This document shows, one piece after another, positions 9,991 through 17,835 of a DNA stretch of 64,000 nt. A program made the translations under genes and the position numbers. Location: NCBI GenBank assembly GCA_016868665.1, contig VGGK01000011.1:1-64000 (forward strand). The letters run 5' to 3'. The first letter of the stretch is position 1, and every line of letters starts with the position of its first letter. The DNA is from Chlorobiota bacterium (GTDB lineage Bacteria; Bacteroidota; Chlorobiia; Chlorobiales; Chlorobiaceae). The notes under the pieces were generated by a model. That model was given only the letters and a program-made list of their open reading frames with translations, searched no databases and had not been told where the DNA came from.

Positions 9991-11400
9991 ATGCAGACCG
10001 AACAAGCCGAGATCGTCACAGCACCGTTTGCCCCCGCAGCAGGTTATTCAGAAGAGCTTCTGCAGCAACTCGCATCCCAACAGAAATCCAGAAAGAAGTG
10101 GTTGCTCATACAGCCGAAAAGCAGCACCAGCATGATGGTGGACTCCGGTACGGTCAGCATGCCGCTGAACCTCATCATGGTAGCCACGCTTGTGGGAAAA
10201 TTGTTCGATGTCACATTCATCGACGAACGGCTCGGCGACAGAATACCTGAAGACCTTTCCGGTTACGACATCATCGCCATCACATCCCGCACCCTGAACG
10301 CCAAAAAAGCATACAGTATCGGCGATGCCGCGCTGAAACAGGGCAAAACCGTCATTCTCGGCGGCGTGCATCCCACCATGCTGCACGACGAAGCATCGCA
10401 GCACTGCACGAGCGTCGTATACGGTGAAATCGAGTCCATCTGGACGGAACTCGCAACGGATATACTCAACGGCAGGATGAAGTCGGTGTACCGCGCCGGA
10501 ACCCTGAAGCCGATGAGCGGCATGCTCCGCCCCGACTTCACCTTTGCGCTCAACTCGAAAAACGCGAAAAAATACAGTTCTCTGATCCCGATTCTTGCCA
10601 CCAAGGGATGCCCCGTCGGCTGCAACTTCTGTACGACGCCCACCATCTACGGAAAAAACTACAGATACCGGGAGCTCGATCTCGTGCTTGACGAGATGCG
10701 CTATCATCAGGAGCGTCTCGGCAAACAGAAGGTCAATTTCTCCTTCATGGACGACAACATCAGCTTCAGGCCGAAATACTTCATGACCCTGCTTGAAGAG
10801 ATGTCGAAACTCGGCGTTCACTGGAACGCGAACATCTCCATGAACTTTCTCGACAAACCCGAAGTCGCCGAACTGGCCGGTCGTTCGGGATGCGACCTGC
10901 TCAGCATAGGATTCGAATCGCTCAATCCCGAAACACTCAAAAGCGTTCAGAAAGGCTCGAACCGACTCGGCAGTTACGAAAAGGTGGTCAGCAACCTGCA
11001 CCGGAACGGTATTGCCATTCAGGGGTACTTCATGTTCGGTTTCGATAACGATACCGAAGAGAGCTTCCAGCTCACGTACGACTTCATCATGAAAAACCGC
11101 ATCGAATTCCCGGTCTTTTCGCTTGTCACTCCTTTCCCCGGCACGCCATATTTCGACGAAATGAAATCACGCGTGCGCCATTTCGACTGGGATAAATACG
11201 ACACCTACCACTACATGTTCGAACCGAAGAAGATGAGCGGCGAGAAACTGCTCGAAAACTTCGTGAAGCTGCAGAAAGAGGTCTACAAAGGCAGCTCCAT
11301 CATGCAGCGCATGAAAGGTAAACCGCTGAACTGGGTCTGGTTCGTCAACTACATGATGCACCGCTTCACCAGAAAGCTCTCGGCAGAATACTATTACTGA
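9991..11400 (+). CDS. bchR: cobalamin-binding radical SAM protein, probable bacteriochlorophyllide C-12 methyltransferase BchR
   Basis: A 469-residue class B (B12-binding) radical SAM protein. Residues about 35-170 form the Rossmann-like cobalamin domain (LNLIMVATLVGKLF, ILGGVHPTM). The radical SAM domain follows with its [4Fe-4S] cysteines C207, C211 and C214 in GCPVGCNFC. In green sulfur bacteria this architecture is shared by BchE (anaerobic cyclase), BchQ (C-8 methylase) and BchR (C-12 methylase). I favour BchR because I recall that in Chlorobaculum tepidum bchR (CT1320) lies a few genes from ispD, as here, and the length fits. BchQ or an unassigned homologue cannot be excluded from sequence alone. 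It would act on chlorosome bacteriochlorophyll c/d/e precursors. Confidence 0.6.
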   Translation: MQTEQAEIVTAPFAPAAGYSEELLQQLASQQKSRKKWLLIQPKSSTSMMVDSGTVSMPLNLIMVATLVGKLFDVTFIDERLGDRIPEDLSGYDIIAITSRTLNAKKAYSIGDAALKQGKTVILGGVHPTMLHDEASQHCTSVVYGEIESIWTELATDILNGRMKSVYRAGTLKPMSGMLRPDFTFALNSKNAKKYSSLIPILATKGCPVGCNFCTTPTIYGKNYRYRELDLVLDEMRYHQERLGKQKVNFSFMDDNISFRPKYFMTLLEEMSKLGVHWNANISMNFLDKPEVAELAGRSGCDLLSIGFESLNPETLKSVQKGSNRLGSYEKVVSNLHRNGIAIQGYFMFGFDNDTEESFQLTYDFIMKNRIEFPVFSLVTPFPGTPYFDEMKSRVRHFDWDKYDTYHYMFEPKKMSGEKLLENFVKLQKEVYKGSSIMQRMKGKPLNWVWFVNYMMHRFTRKLSAEYYY

Positions 11401-11407
11401 AAAGAAA

Positions 11408-11932
11408 ATGCCGATGCGGAAACTCCCGGCAAAAAGTCTCAAATGGCTGAAAGGCTTCCACCTGATTGCTGTGGGCTTCTGGACAGGGGGCGCGCTGTCG
11501 CTGCTCTCGCTTTACTTCCTGAAAAACGGTATCACCGATGGAAGCGAACTCTACGGCATCAACCGGAGCATTCACCATATCGACATGAACATCGTGGTCA
11601 TCCCCGGAGCAATAGGATGCCTGCTCACCGGGTTCATCTACTCCCTCTTCAGCAACTGGGGGTTCTTCAGGCACACATGGATTACCGTCAAATGGATCAT
11701 CACGGTTTCTGCAATACTCTTCGGTACCTTCTTTCTCGGCCCCTGGGAAACAGCCATGATGGATATCTCCGGCAACATTGGCATCGCTGCCCTGCAGGAC
11801 CCCTCCTACCTCTGGAACCAGCGGATGAACCTGATATTCGGCTCGGTGCAGGTGCTCCTGCTCCTTGTCACGGTTTTCATCTCGATTTTCAAACCATGGA
11901 AACCGGAGGCAGGCTCACACCGAATCCGATGA
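11408..11932 (+). CDS. small integral membrane protein (DUF2269-like)
   Basis: A 174-residue membrane protein of unknown function that starts 7 bases after the radical SAM gene and should be co-transcribed with it. Four hydrophobic segments are visible: about residues 15-37 (after KWLKGFH), 57-78, 90-110 and 146-165. The opening KWLKGFHLIAVGFWTGG pattern (His plus WxGG) resembles DUF2269-type proteins, which are thought to bind haem or metal through such histidines. ATG at 11408 or 11414 could start translation. Its position behind a BchR-like gene is suggestive, but no pigment-related role can be read from the sequence. Confidence 0.65.
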   Translation: MPMRKLPAKSLKWLKGFHLIAVGFWTGGALSLLSLYFLKNGITDGSELYGINRSIHHIDMNIVVIPGAIGCLLTGFIYSLFSNWGFFRHTWITVKWIITVSAILFGTFFLGPWETAMMDISGNIGIAALQDPSYLWNQRMNLIFGSVQVLLLLVTVFISIFKPWKPEAGSHRIR

Positions 11933-12092
11933 CCTGAAACAAACCCTCACCATCGCAGTCGGATTTGCTGCAATGAGATGCATGGCAGGCATCAGTGGTG
12001 CAAAGCAGGAAAGGAACGGGCATCGGGATTTTTTTTATCCCGGATGATGGTTACATACAGACCGATTCGAGTGCACACCAAACCATGATGCA

Positions 12093-13388
12093 ATGCCTGA
12101 ACCGAAAGAAATAACCACCGGGGAACTGCTCCGCGCAACGGAAAGCCGATCGTCCATAATCATCGATATCCGTCCTATTGACGCATACAACGGATGGCAA
12201 ATGCGGGGCGAAAAGCGGGGCGGACACATCAGGGGAGCTAAAACCCTTCCCGCAAAGTGGGCATCCCTGCCTGAATGGAAAACAATCCTCGATTGCAAAC
12301 TGACAGGCCGAAAGGATGAAATGGTGCTGTATGGATATTGGCCAGAAGAAACCTCTGTAATGGCCGAACGGTTAAGGCTGAACGGATACGAAAAGATATG
12401 GGTATATAACGGATTTGTGAATGAATGGAGCAGCGATGACAGCAAACCAATGGAAAAGCTGCCCAACCACCACATGCTCGTTCACCCCGAATGGGTAAAC
12501 ACACTGATTTCCGGAGGCACTCCGCATGAATACCGGAACAACCGGTTTGTCGTCTGCCATGCGCATTACCGTAATAGAGAGGCTTATCTCGGCGGCCATA
12601 TTCCTGGGGCAATCGATATGGACACGCTTGCACTCGAGGCTCCCGAAACCTGGAACAGGCGTGCTCCCGACGAACTGCAGAAAGCGCTCGAACAGCATGG
12701 CATCACCTCCGACACCACCGTCGTGCTGTACGGCAAGTTCCTGAATCCAGACAACGACGACCCCTTTCCCGGCAGCGCCGCCGGCCATATCGGCGCTATC
12801 CGCCTTGCCTTTATCATGCTCTATGCCGGCGTGAAAGACGTGCGCGTACTGAACGGTGGTTACCGCTCCTGGGAGGATGCCGGTTATTCGATCAGCACGG
12901 AAAACGAGCCGAAACGGCCGGTTGCGACGTTCGGAACCGCAATACCCGCAAGACCGCAACTCGCCGTCGATACCCCCGAAGCAAAAGAGATCCTGCAATC
13001 CGACGATGCGGAACTGGTCTGTGTCAGAAGCTATCCTGAATACATCGGCGAAGTCAGCGGCTACAACTATATCAAAAAGAAAGGGCGCATACCCGGAGCG
13101 GTGTTCGCAGAATGCGGCAGCGACTCATACCACATGCAGAACTACCGGAACCTCGACCATACCACCCGCGAATACCACGAGATAGCCGATATATGGAAGA
13201 GATCGGGCATCGTTCCGGAAAAACGCCTCGCCTTCTACTGCGGAACCGGCTGGCGAGGCAGCGAGGCATGGTTCAATGCGATCCTGATGGGCTGGCCGCG
13301 CGTTGCGGTATACGACGGCGGCTGGTTCGAGTGGAGCAGCGATCCCGACAACCCCCGGGAAACGGGAATACCCGCAGGAAAACAATGA
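12093..13388 (+). CDS. eanB: EanB: trimethylhistidine (hercynine) sulfurtransferase, anaerobic ergothioneine synthase
   Basis: A 431-residue protein made of three rhodanese-like domains (about 5-118, 125-270, 285-428). Only the last keeps a catalytic loop, C383-G-T-G-W-R-G-S. Domains 1 and 2 have VLYGYW and VLYGKF with no Cys. Known EanB from Chlorobium limicola carries persulfide on C412 and replaces the C-H of trimethylhistidine with C-SH. Recalling its residues C184, C339, C370, C412, Y353, E345 and T414, all map here with one constant offset of 29: C155, C310, C341, C383, Y324, E316 and T385. A stop at 12045 and no earlier start codon make ATG 12093 the start. The E. coli YnjE family is a more distant relative with the same domain count. 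The methyltransferase gene follows 24 bases later. Confidence 0.88.
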   Translation: MPEPKEITTGELLRATESRSSIIIDIRPIDAYNGWQMRGEKRGGHIRGAKTLPAKWASLPEWKTILDCKLTGRKDEMVLYGYWPEETSVMAERLRLNGYEKIWVYNGFVNEWSSDDSKPMEKLPNHHMLVHPEWVNTLISGGTPHEYRNNRFVVCHAHYRNREAYLGGHIPGAIDMDTLALEAPETWNRRAPDELQKALEQHGITSDTTVVLYGKFLNPDNDDPFPGSAAGHIGAIRLAFIMLYAGVKDVRVLNGGYRSWEDAGYSISTENEPKRPVATFGTAIPARPQLAVDTPEAKEILQSDDAELVCVRSYPEYIGEVSGYNYIKKKGRIPGAVFAECGSDSYHMQNYRNLDHTTREYHEIADIWKRSGIVPEKRLAFYCGTGWRGSEAWFNAILMGWPRVAVYDGGWFEWSSDPDNPRETGIPAGKQ

Positions 13389-13412
13389 AATACCCTGACT
13401 GTTGAAGATTGC

Positions 13413-14420
13413 ATGATGGATTATTCCACAAAGGACACGACCGTGTGCGGTTCGTCCACGATCGTGAACCATCTGCCTGAAATAGGCCTGCAGAAGGCTG
13501 TTTCGGAAATCGTCGACGGGTTGCTTGCCTGCCCGAAGCGCATGTCATGCAAATATTTCTACGATACGGAAGGATCGAAGCTCTTCAACGAAATCACCCG
13601 TCTTCCGGAGTACTATCCTGCACGAACAGAAAAAGAGATTCTCCGGAAACTCCCCCTGAAAAATCTGATTGGTTCCGGCGATATCGACATCACCGAACTC
13701 GGCAGCGGAAACCACGCCAAAATAACCATCATTCTCGACAGACTATCATCGGAGCAACTGTCGCATATCCGTTACCTGCCGGTAGATATCAGCCGGTCGT
13801 CGCTTGAAACTTCGATCAGGGCGATTACAGGCAGGTTTCCCGGACTTTCGATACAGGGCATAACAGCCGATTACTACCATCAGATGCACCTCATTCCCGG
13901 AGAACGAAAAAAACTCCTCTGCTTCCTCGGCAGCACCATCGGCAATCTCGACAGGGATGATGCCATGAGCTTCGTCCGGAATATCGCAGAGAGCATGCAG
14001 CCCGGCGATGGCTTTCTCATAGGATTTGACCGGCTGAAGTCTGCCGCTCTGCTTGAAAGCGCATACAACGACCGGCAGGGACTTACCGCCAGGTTCAACA
14101 AAAACATTCTATGCGTCGTCAATCGCCTTATGCAGTCGGATTTCGACCCGGAAGATTTCGAGCACAGAGCATTCTACAATCCCGAACAAAGACGAATCGA
14201 AATGCATCTCGAAGCAAAAAGGGCAGTCCATGTGAAGTGCCCTTCTATGGCTATACCCCTTGACCTTCAGAAAGGAGAAACCATTCACACCGAAAATTCC
14301 CACAAGTTCGATGTAAACGATATTCAGACCGTCGGAGAGCACGCAGGGTTATCTCTCTACCGGATCTTTTCCGATAAAAACGAATGGTTCAGCCTGGCGT
14401 ACTATAAAAAAATGAGTTAA
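13413..14420 (+). CDS. eanA: EanA: EgtD-like L-histidine N-alpha-methyltransferase
   Basis: A 335-residue SAM-dependent methyltransferase of the EgtD family. It should trimethylate the alpha-amino group of histidine to make hercynine, the substrate of the sulfurtransferase encoded just upstream. Typical features are the N-terminal YFYDTEGSKLFNEIT region, the ELGSGN SAM-binding loop around residue 93, LCFLGSTIGNL, and a C-terminal region ending HEN-like HTENSHKF followed by WFSLAYY. Starts ATG 13413 and 13416 are adjacent. The gene is 24 bases downstream of eanB and ends in a GC-rich hairpin. No EgtB (FGE-sulfatase fold) gene is nearby, as expected for the oxygen-independent route. Confidence 0.88.
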   Translation: MMDYSTKDTTVCGSSTIVNHLPEIGLQKAVSEIVDGLLACPKRMSCKYFYDTEGSKLFNEITRLPEYYPARTEKEILRKLPLKNLIGSGDIDITELGSGNHAKITIILDRLSSEQLSHIRYLPVDISRSSLETSIRAITGRFPGLSIQGITADYYHQMHLIPGERKKLLCFLGSTIGNLDRDDAMSFVRNIAESMQPGDGFLIGFDRLKSAALLESAYNDRQGLTARFNKNILCVVNRLMQSDFDPEDFEHRAFYNPEQRRIEMHLEAKRAVHVKCPSMAIPLDLQKGETIHTENSHKFDVNDIQTVGEHAGLSLYRIFSDKNEWFSLAYYKKMS

Positions 14421-14426
14421 ATGCAG

Positions 14427-14450
14427 AGGGCGGCCTTTTGAAGCCGCCCT
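14427..14450. terminator. hairpin between eanA and the convergent CsgG-like gene
   Basis: AGGGCGGC (14427-14434) and GCCGCCCT (14443-14450) form an 8-bp GC-rich stem with an 8-base loop. It lies between two convergent stop codons and may end both transcripts, although the T-tracts are poor. Confidence 0.5.
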
Positions 14451-14463
14451 TCCGTATCACATC

Positions 14464-15186
14464 TCAATCATCAAGATCGATCGACTTCCTGGTCTTCTCC
14501 CTTCTGTTTCTGTCCTTCTGATTGTACTCATCCATACATCCGCTGTTTTTTCCCTCCACGAGAGAGCATTGAAGGTAATCGACTATTTCGATGATACAGC
14601 CCCTGATTGCTTTTCCTACCGGAGTATCCTTATACTGGTTGAGGTGACCGCCAAACCCGCCGCGGTAGACGCCTACCCTGATGCCGCTCGACTTCGACGT
14701 CGCTTCAACAGTACGGGCGTCATAGATCTCACCTGTTTCGACGTCGATCACTTTCAGATCAACTGCCATGTATGCCTTGTCCTGCTTTCCACCAAGGCTG
14801 ATGCCGCCATATGAGAGTCCGCCGCCGCCGCCGCTGGTATTGTGTTCAAAAGCGGAAACTGTGGCAGCAACCAGATATTTTGCCCCCGTAATCCTTCCCA
14901 GTTTAGAACGGGTAGCAGGATTGATTCTACCGGAAGATCCCAGGTCCTGTTCCCTGATAACCTCATCGAGTTCTCTCCTTTCGAGTATGCGAAAACTGTT
15001 GGTCGATGCGAGTTCCGAAATAAGCATATCCTGCAGCTCGGAGCCAACTCCGCCATGCCACCAGCTTGCATAAGTCCGGTTCGTGAACCGCAACACTCCT
15101 ATCCGGGGCTTTTCCTGGGCAAGCGCCTCGGAAACGATTGAAAGTGAAATCAGAAAAAGAAACAGCAGAACCGCTTTAAATCGCAT
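14464..15186 (-). CDS. secreted CsgG/curli-assembly-like protein
   Basis: A 240-residue exported protein. A signal peptide spans about residues 1-23 (hydrophobic LLFLFLISLSIV, cleavage after ALA). The mature part begins with KPRIGVLRF and has ELQDMLISEL, FRILERRELDEVI and GAKYLVAATVSAF, the pattern of CsgG-family proteins that bind curli subunits or form outer-membrane assemblies. No lipobox Cys is seen, unlike true CsgG lipoproteins, so it may be a soluble periplasmic relative. The frame opens at 15282, but ATG 15186 has a strong GGAGG ribosome site and a clean signal peptide. No other curli genes are nearby. Confidence 0.7.
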   Translation of the reverse strand: MRFKAVLLFLFLISLSIVSEALAQEKPRIGVLRFTNRTYASWWHGGVGSELQDMLISELASTNSFRILERRELDEVIREQDLGSSGRINPATRSKLGRITGAKYLVAATVSAFEHNTSGGGGGLSYGGISLGGKQDKAYMAVDLKVIDVETGEIYDARTVEATSKSSGIRVGVYRGGFGGHLNQYKDTPVGKAIRGCIIEIVDYLQCSLVEGKNSGCMDEYNQKDRNRREKTRKSIDLDD

Positions 15187-15522
15187 GATGAACCTCCAGT
15201 ATTGTTTAAATGAGAAAAAAAACTCACCGCGTTTCAATACAAAAATGCCCTGATGAACGAAGCAAACTTGAAGTCTGACCATTGAATAAGGTTACGTCCT
15301 GTCGTAAGGTATCACAGAAAAAAAGCAAAACCAAAGAACGGCAGACCTTTACTGTCTGATTTTGTTTTCCGCGCCCGAAGCATCCCTCAAGCATACATTT
15401 TAACTCTATGCGACTCCTGAAACCTGCCGGCAAAATAGACTTCGCAGGCAATCAGCAGCAGGTTCCCCCCCAGAGCAGCACGATGAACTCTATAAAGGTG
15501 ACCATTGGCCTTATCAACCCCG
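15187..15522. other. 336-base intergenic region
   Basis: This stretch between the CsgG-like start and the ThpR stop holds the ribosome site of the former and AT-rich sequence that may carry its promoter. I see no RNA gene, convincing small gene or repeat in it. Confidence 0.5.
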
Positions 15523-16080
15523 TTAATGGTCCGTATTCAAGGCAAAAAGAGCCTCACAAAGAACCCTGTACTCCGCACCGTCGGGTTTCAGGATGGATTC
15601 ATAGAGCGAAAGTCGCCTGAGACAGGCTTTCCATAACACCGGCACCTGCAGCTTCATCCAGCCGACATCAAGCCGATCATCGAATTTGATACGCGCAATC
15701 GTCAGATGCATAAGAAACATTCTCTCTTCGGTCGGCGCCAGAGACAGGCGGCCAATCAGTTCGCTGCGCAGTATTTCGAAAAACGGCGCAGCAGGACCTG
15801 TTGCCCAGAGAAGACGCGGTCTGGCCACCACCGGCCCGGGCGATACTGTGGTAAACAGCACATCGGACTGCGGAAAAAGGTCAGCAGTATCTCGAAGTGC
15901 GCCACATGCGTTCTCCGGCATATCTGTCTGCCAGGGAGGAATTATGGTAAGGTGCAGGTTTTCCGGTTTTATCCATCGTACATGCAGATCGGAATACCGC
16001 TTACGGAACTCCAGAACCTGTTCAACCAGCTCCTCCCCCGCCGGAATACCCACGAACACTCTTCTTGCGGCTGTTCCCAT
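15523..16080 (-). CDS. thpR: RNA 2',3'-cyclic phosphodiesterase (2H phosphoesterase)
   Basis: ThpR (formerly LigT) opens 2',3'-cyclic phosphate ends of RNA. The two signature H-x-T motifs of the 2H fold are present: HLTIIPP near residue 43 and HLTIAR near residue 124, each placed in its beta-strand. The frame continues upstream to 16149, but homologues begin close to the RRVFVGIPA strand, so ATG 16080 is preferred and gives 185 residues, the normal size. No strong ribosome site distinguishes the possible starts. The gene is monocistronic. Confidence 0.85.
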   Translation of the reverse strand: MGTAARRVFVGIPAGEELVEQVLEFRKRYSDLHVRWIKPENLHLTIIPPWQTDMPENACGALRDTADLFPQSDVLFTTVSPGPVVARPRLLWATGPAAPFFEILRSELIGRLSLAPTEERMFLMHLTIARIKFDDRLDVGWMKLQVPVLWKACLRRLSLYESILKPDGAEYRVLCEALFALNTDH

Positions 16081-16223
16081 GCGATTCAATTGTCCGTTAA
16101 TTATATTCTCTTCTTTTTCTGTCGCTTGCATCCCGAAATGCACGAACATGATGAACCCTCACCGGCCGGATAGATTATGGGGCGAAGGCCGACCGTCTGG
16201 AACCCCACAAATATCGCTATTTG

Positions 16224-17234
16224 TCAGTGCGAACTGCATGCTTCCTGTTTTTTCAGAAACTCCGTCCTTAAATACAGCCACTCGCTCCTGTCCATCTCCC
16301 ACTCGCAGTAAATCGCCACCCCAGCATAGTTCTCCGGCAGCACCCGATAGCTTTCCAGTCCGGCATCAATCCCTGAAAGCGCATTCGGCAGGTTCTCCGT
16401 TTCGATATTATGATACTCTGCGCCAGAATCGTCGTAAGCCGGAATGCCAAGCAGCACCTGCGTCTTGCCGGACCAGTCAAGCACCTTCACGGCCCAGTCG
16501 CTCATCAATTTCCTGTAAAGCCTTGGCGACCGCAGCGACGTATCATACATCATGGGAACAATCTGATCAGACCTTCGAGCCACCTCGGCATAATACAACA
16601 TGCTCCAGTGTACCTTCGAAAAAGGCCGGGAACCCATGGGTGGAGGATATGCCGCCACAGAAATGATTTTGCCCTGAGGAATTGCCCGCCGGAGCTCGTC
16701 AAGCAGCATAAGAAAAGATTCGCTGCCATCGGCTACAGGCTCGATATTGAGATGGATGCCTGAGAGCCGGGGATGGGTTTTCAGCAACGCAGCCGAAGAC
16801 GAAACGAATGTCTCACGCCACTCGGCTGAATCCGGAAAACACTGCTTATGCCAAACACCTCCAACCCATGGCAGAACCCTGAACCCTGAAAACCCGTCAA
16901 GGAACCGTTCAGTCTGAAGAGAATCTGCCGGAGCGATCCGTCCTTCAGGAGTGGAAGGGCAGAGGTGCGGAAAAACGTCTCTCACCCCATGCGCGGCAAG
17001 CAGAACCGCCAGCTTGCGTATGCTTTGGTCGTTACGGAAGCGTAACCGCTCAACCTTGTTCCGATCGAACCACGTATCGTCGCCGAGCCAGCCATGCTCG
17101 ATCCATATGCCGTTGGTATGAAGATCATGCCGCCCGTCGGCAACGGACCTGCACGATGACCACGCATGATAAGCAAGCGCGGCTAATGCCGGAATCGCCA
17201 ACAGCAACAGAATCGAACGCATGCCTCTTCGCAT
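16224..17234 (-). CDS. membrane-anchored or secreted TIM-barrel glycosidase-like protein (GH18-like)
   Basis: A 336-residue protein with an N-terminal hydrophobic segment (about residues 5-24, ILLLLAIPALAALAY) that acts as signal peptide or anchor. The rest reads as a TIM barrel. SGIHLNIEP resembles the GH18 catalytic strand DGxDxDxE, with the final Glu kept but Asn where the neighbouring Asp is expected. The segments ISVAAYPP and IVPMMYD match later GH18-like strands. Substrate is unknown, possibly a cell-wall or exopolysaccharide glycan. ATG 17234 is chosen because AGGAG lies seven bases upstream; the frame opens at 17303. It is divergent from the MITE region. Confidence 0.55.
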   Translation of the reverse strand: MRRGMRSILLLLAIPALAALAYHAWSSCRSVADGRHDLHTNGIWIEHGWLGDDTWFDRNKVERLRFRNDQSIRKLAVLLAAHGVRDVFPHLCPSTPEGRIAPADSLQTERFLDGFSGFRVLPWVGGVWHKQCFPDSAEWRETFVSSSAALLKTHPRLSGIHLNIEPVADGSESFLMLLDELRRAIPQGKIISVAAYPPPMGSRPFSKVHWSMLYYAEVARRSDQIVPMMYDTSLRSPRLYRKLMSDWAVKVLDWSGKTQVLLGIPAYDDSGAEYHNIETENLPNALSGIDAGLESYRVLPENYAGVAIYCEWEMDRSEWLYLRTEFLKKQEACSSH

Positions 17235-17376
17235 GATATGCTCCTGAAAATACAAGTTCCTCTCATTCCAGAAATAGCGAAATGCAGTCGAATTACCAAC
17301 CACCCCTTCCTACACGTTTGATAAGAATTCTTCTGCGAATGATGTTTCGCAACCCGATCCGCAGGCTCAGACATAA

Positions 17377-17519
17377 GGGCACCTCTATTTATTGTCGTGA
17401 GAAGCACGAGGGCAAGGCGGACGGAGCGGAGAAACCGGAGTGTACACCACAGTACATGAGGATTTCGAGCACCGCCCAACACAGCAATAGGGATTCGGAA
17501 CAAATAAATAGAGGTGCCC
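17377..17519. mobile_element. 143-bp MITE-like element with perfect terminal inverted repeats
   Basis: The ends are perfect 17-bp inverted repeats, GGGCACCTCTATTTATT at 17377-17393 and its complement at 17503-17519. A 4-base direct repeat ATAA flanks both ends (17373-17376 and 17520-17523), the expected target duplication. The interior has no credible gene but contains a smaller palindrome (TGTAC/GTACA near 17441-17456). Size, ends and duplication point to a non-autonomous element mobilised in trans by an IS transposase. No transposase gene is in the window. Confidence 0.8.
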
Positions 17520-17835
17520 ATAAGACTTCCGACAGTCAATAATGGCTATAACCGCATATTCTCTTTGTATACCATCCAGACTATGCAGTATATTTAACAA
17601 AGCAGTTTTCTTTTTTTCCGGTACGCCGTTTCAGCACATGACCCGATTGCCGGAAAAAAAGGCCTTCCCTGCAAAGAACAGGAATAGATTACCTTAAAAC
17701 CGCATTTGAGCGCCTCAGCGACTTCTGTCGGAGTTGTCATATCAAAATGCGCTTCAATGCAATACAGCAAGAGTTATCGGCCCTGTATCAGCCGGTTCTG
17801 ATACTTCCCTTTTTCAACAAGCATCAAAAAAAACA
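17520..17835. other. intergenic region downstream of the MITE
   Basis: About 316 bases between the element and the FIST gene start. A frame with a TTG start at 17734 extends the FIST protein upstream but has no family similarity and no spaced ribosome site. Apart from a T-run near 17608-17617 I see no definite feature. Confidence 0.4.

Noticed and set aside
12020-12050. GGGAT/ATCCC inverted repeat with a T-run in the loop before eanB
   Set aside because: The Ts lie in the loop rather than after the stem, and the stem is only five pairs, so a terminator call is not justified.
17282-17542. 86-codon open frame covering the MITE
   Set aside because: It crosses both inverted repeats and has no family similarity; the element structure explains the sequence.
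17734-17835. TTG-initiated extension of the FIST protein
   Set aside because: No family similarity, and GGAG directly abuts the TTG without spacing.
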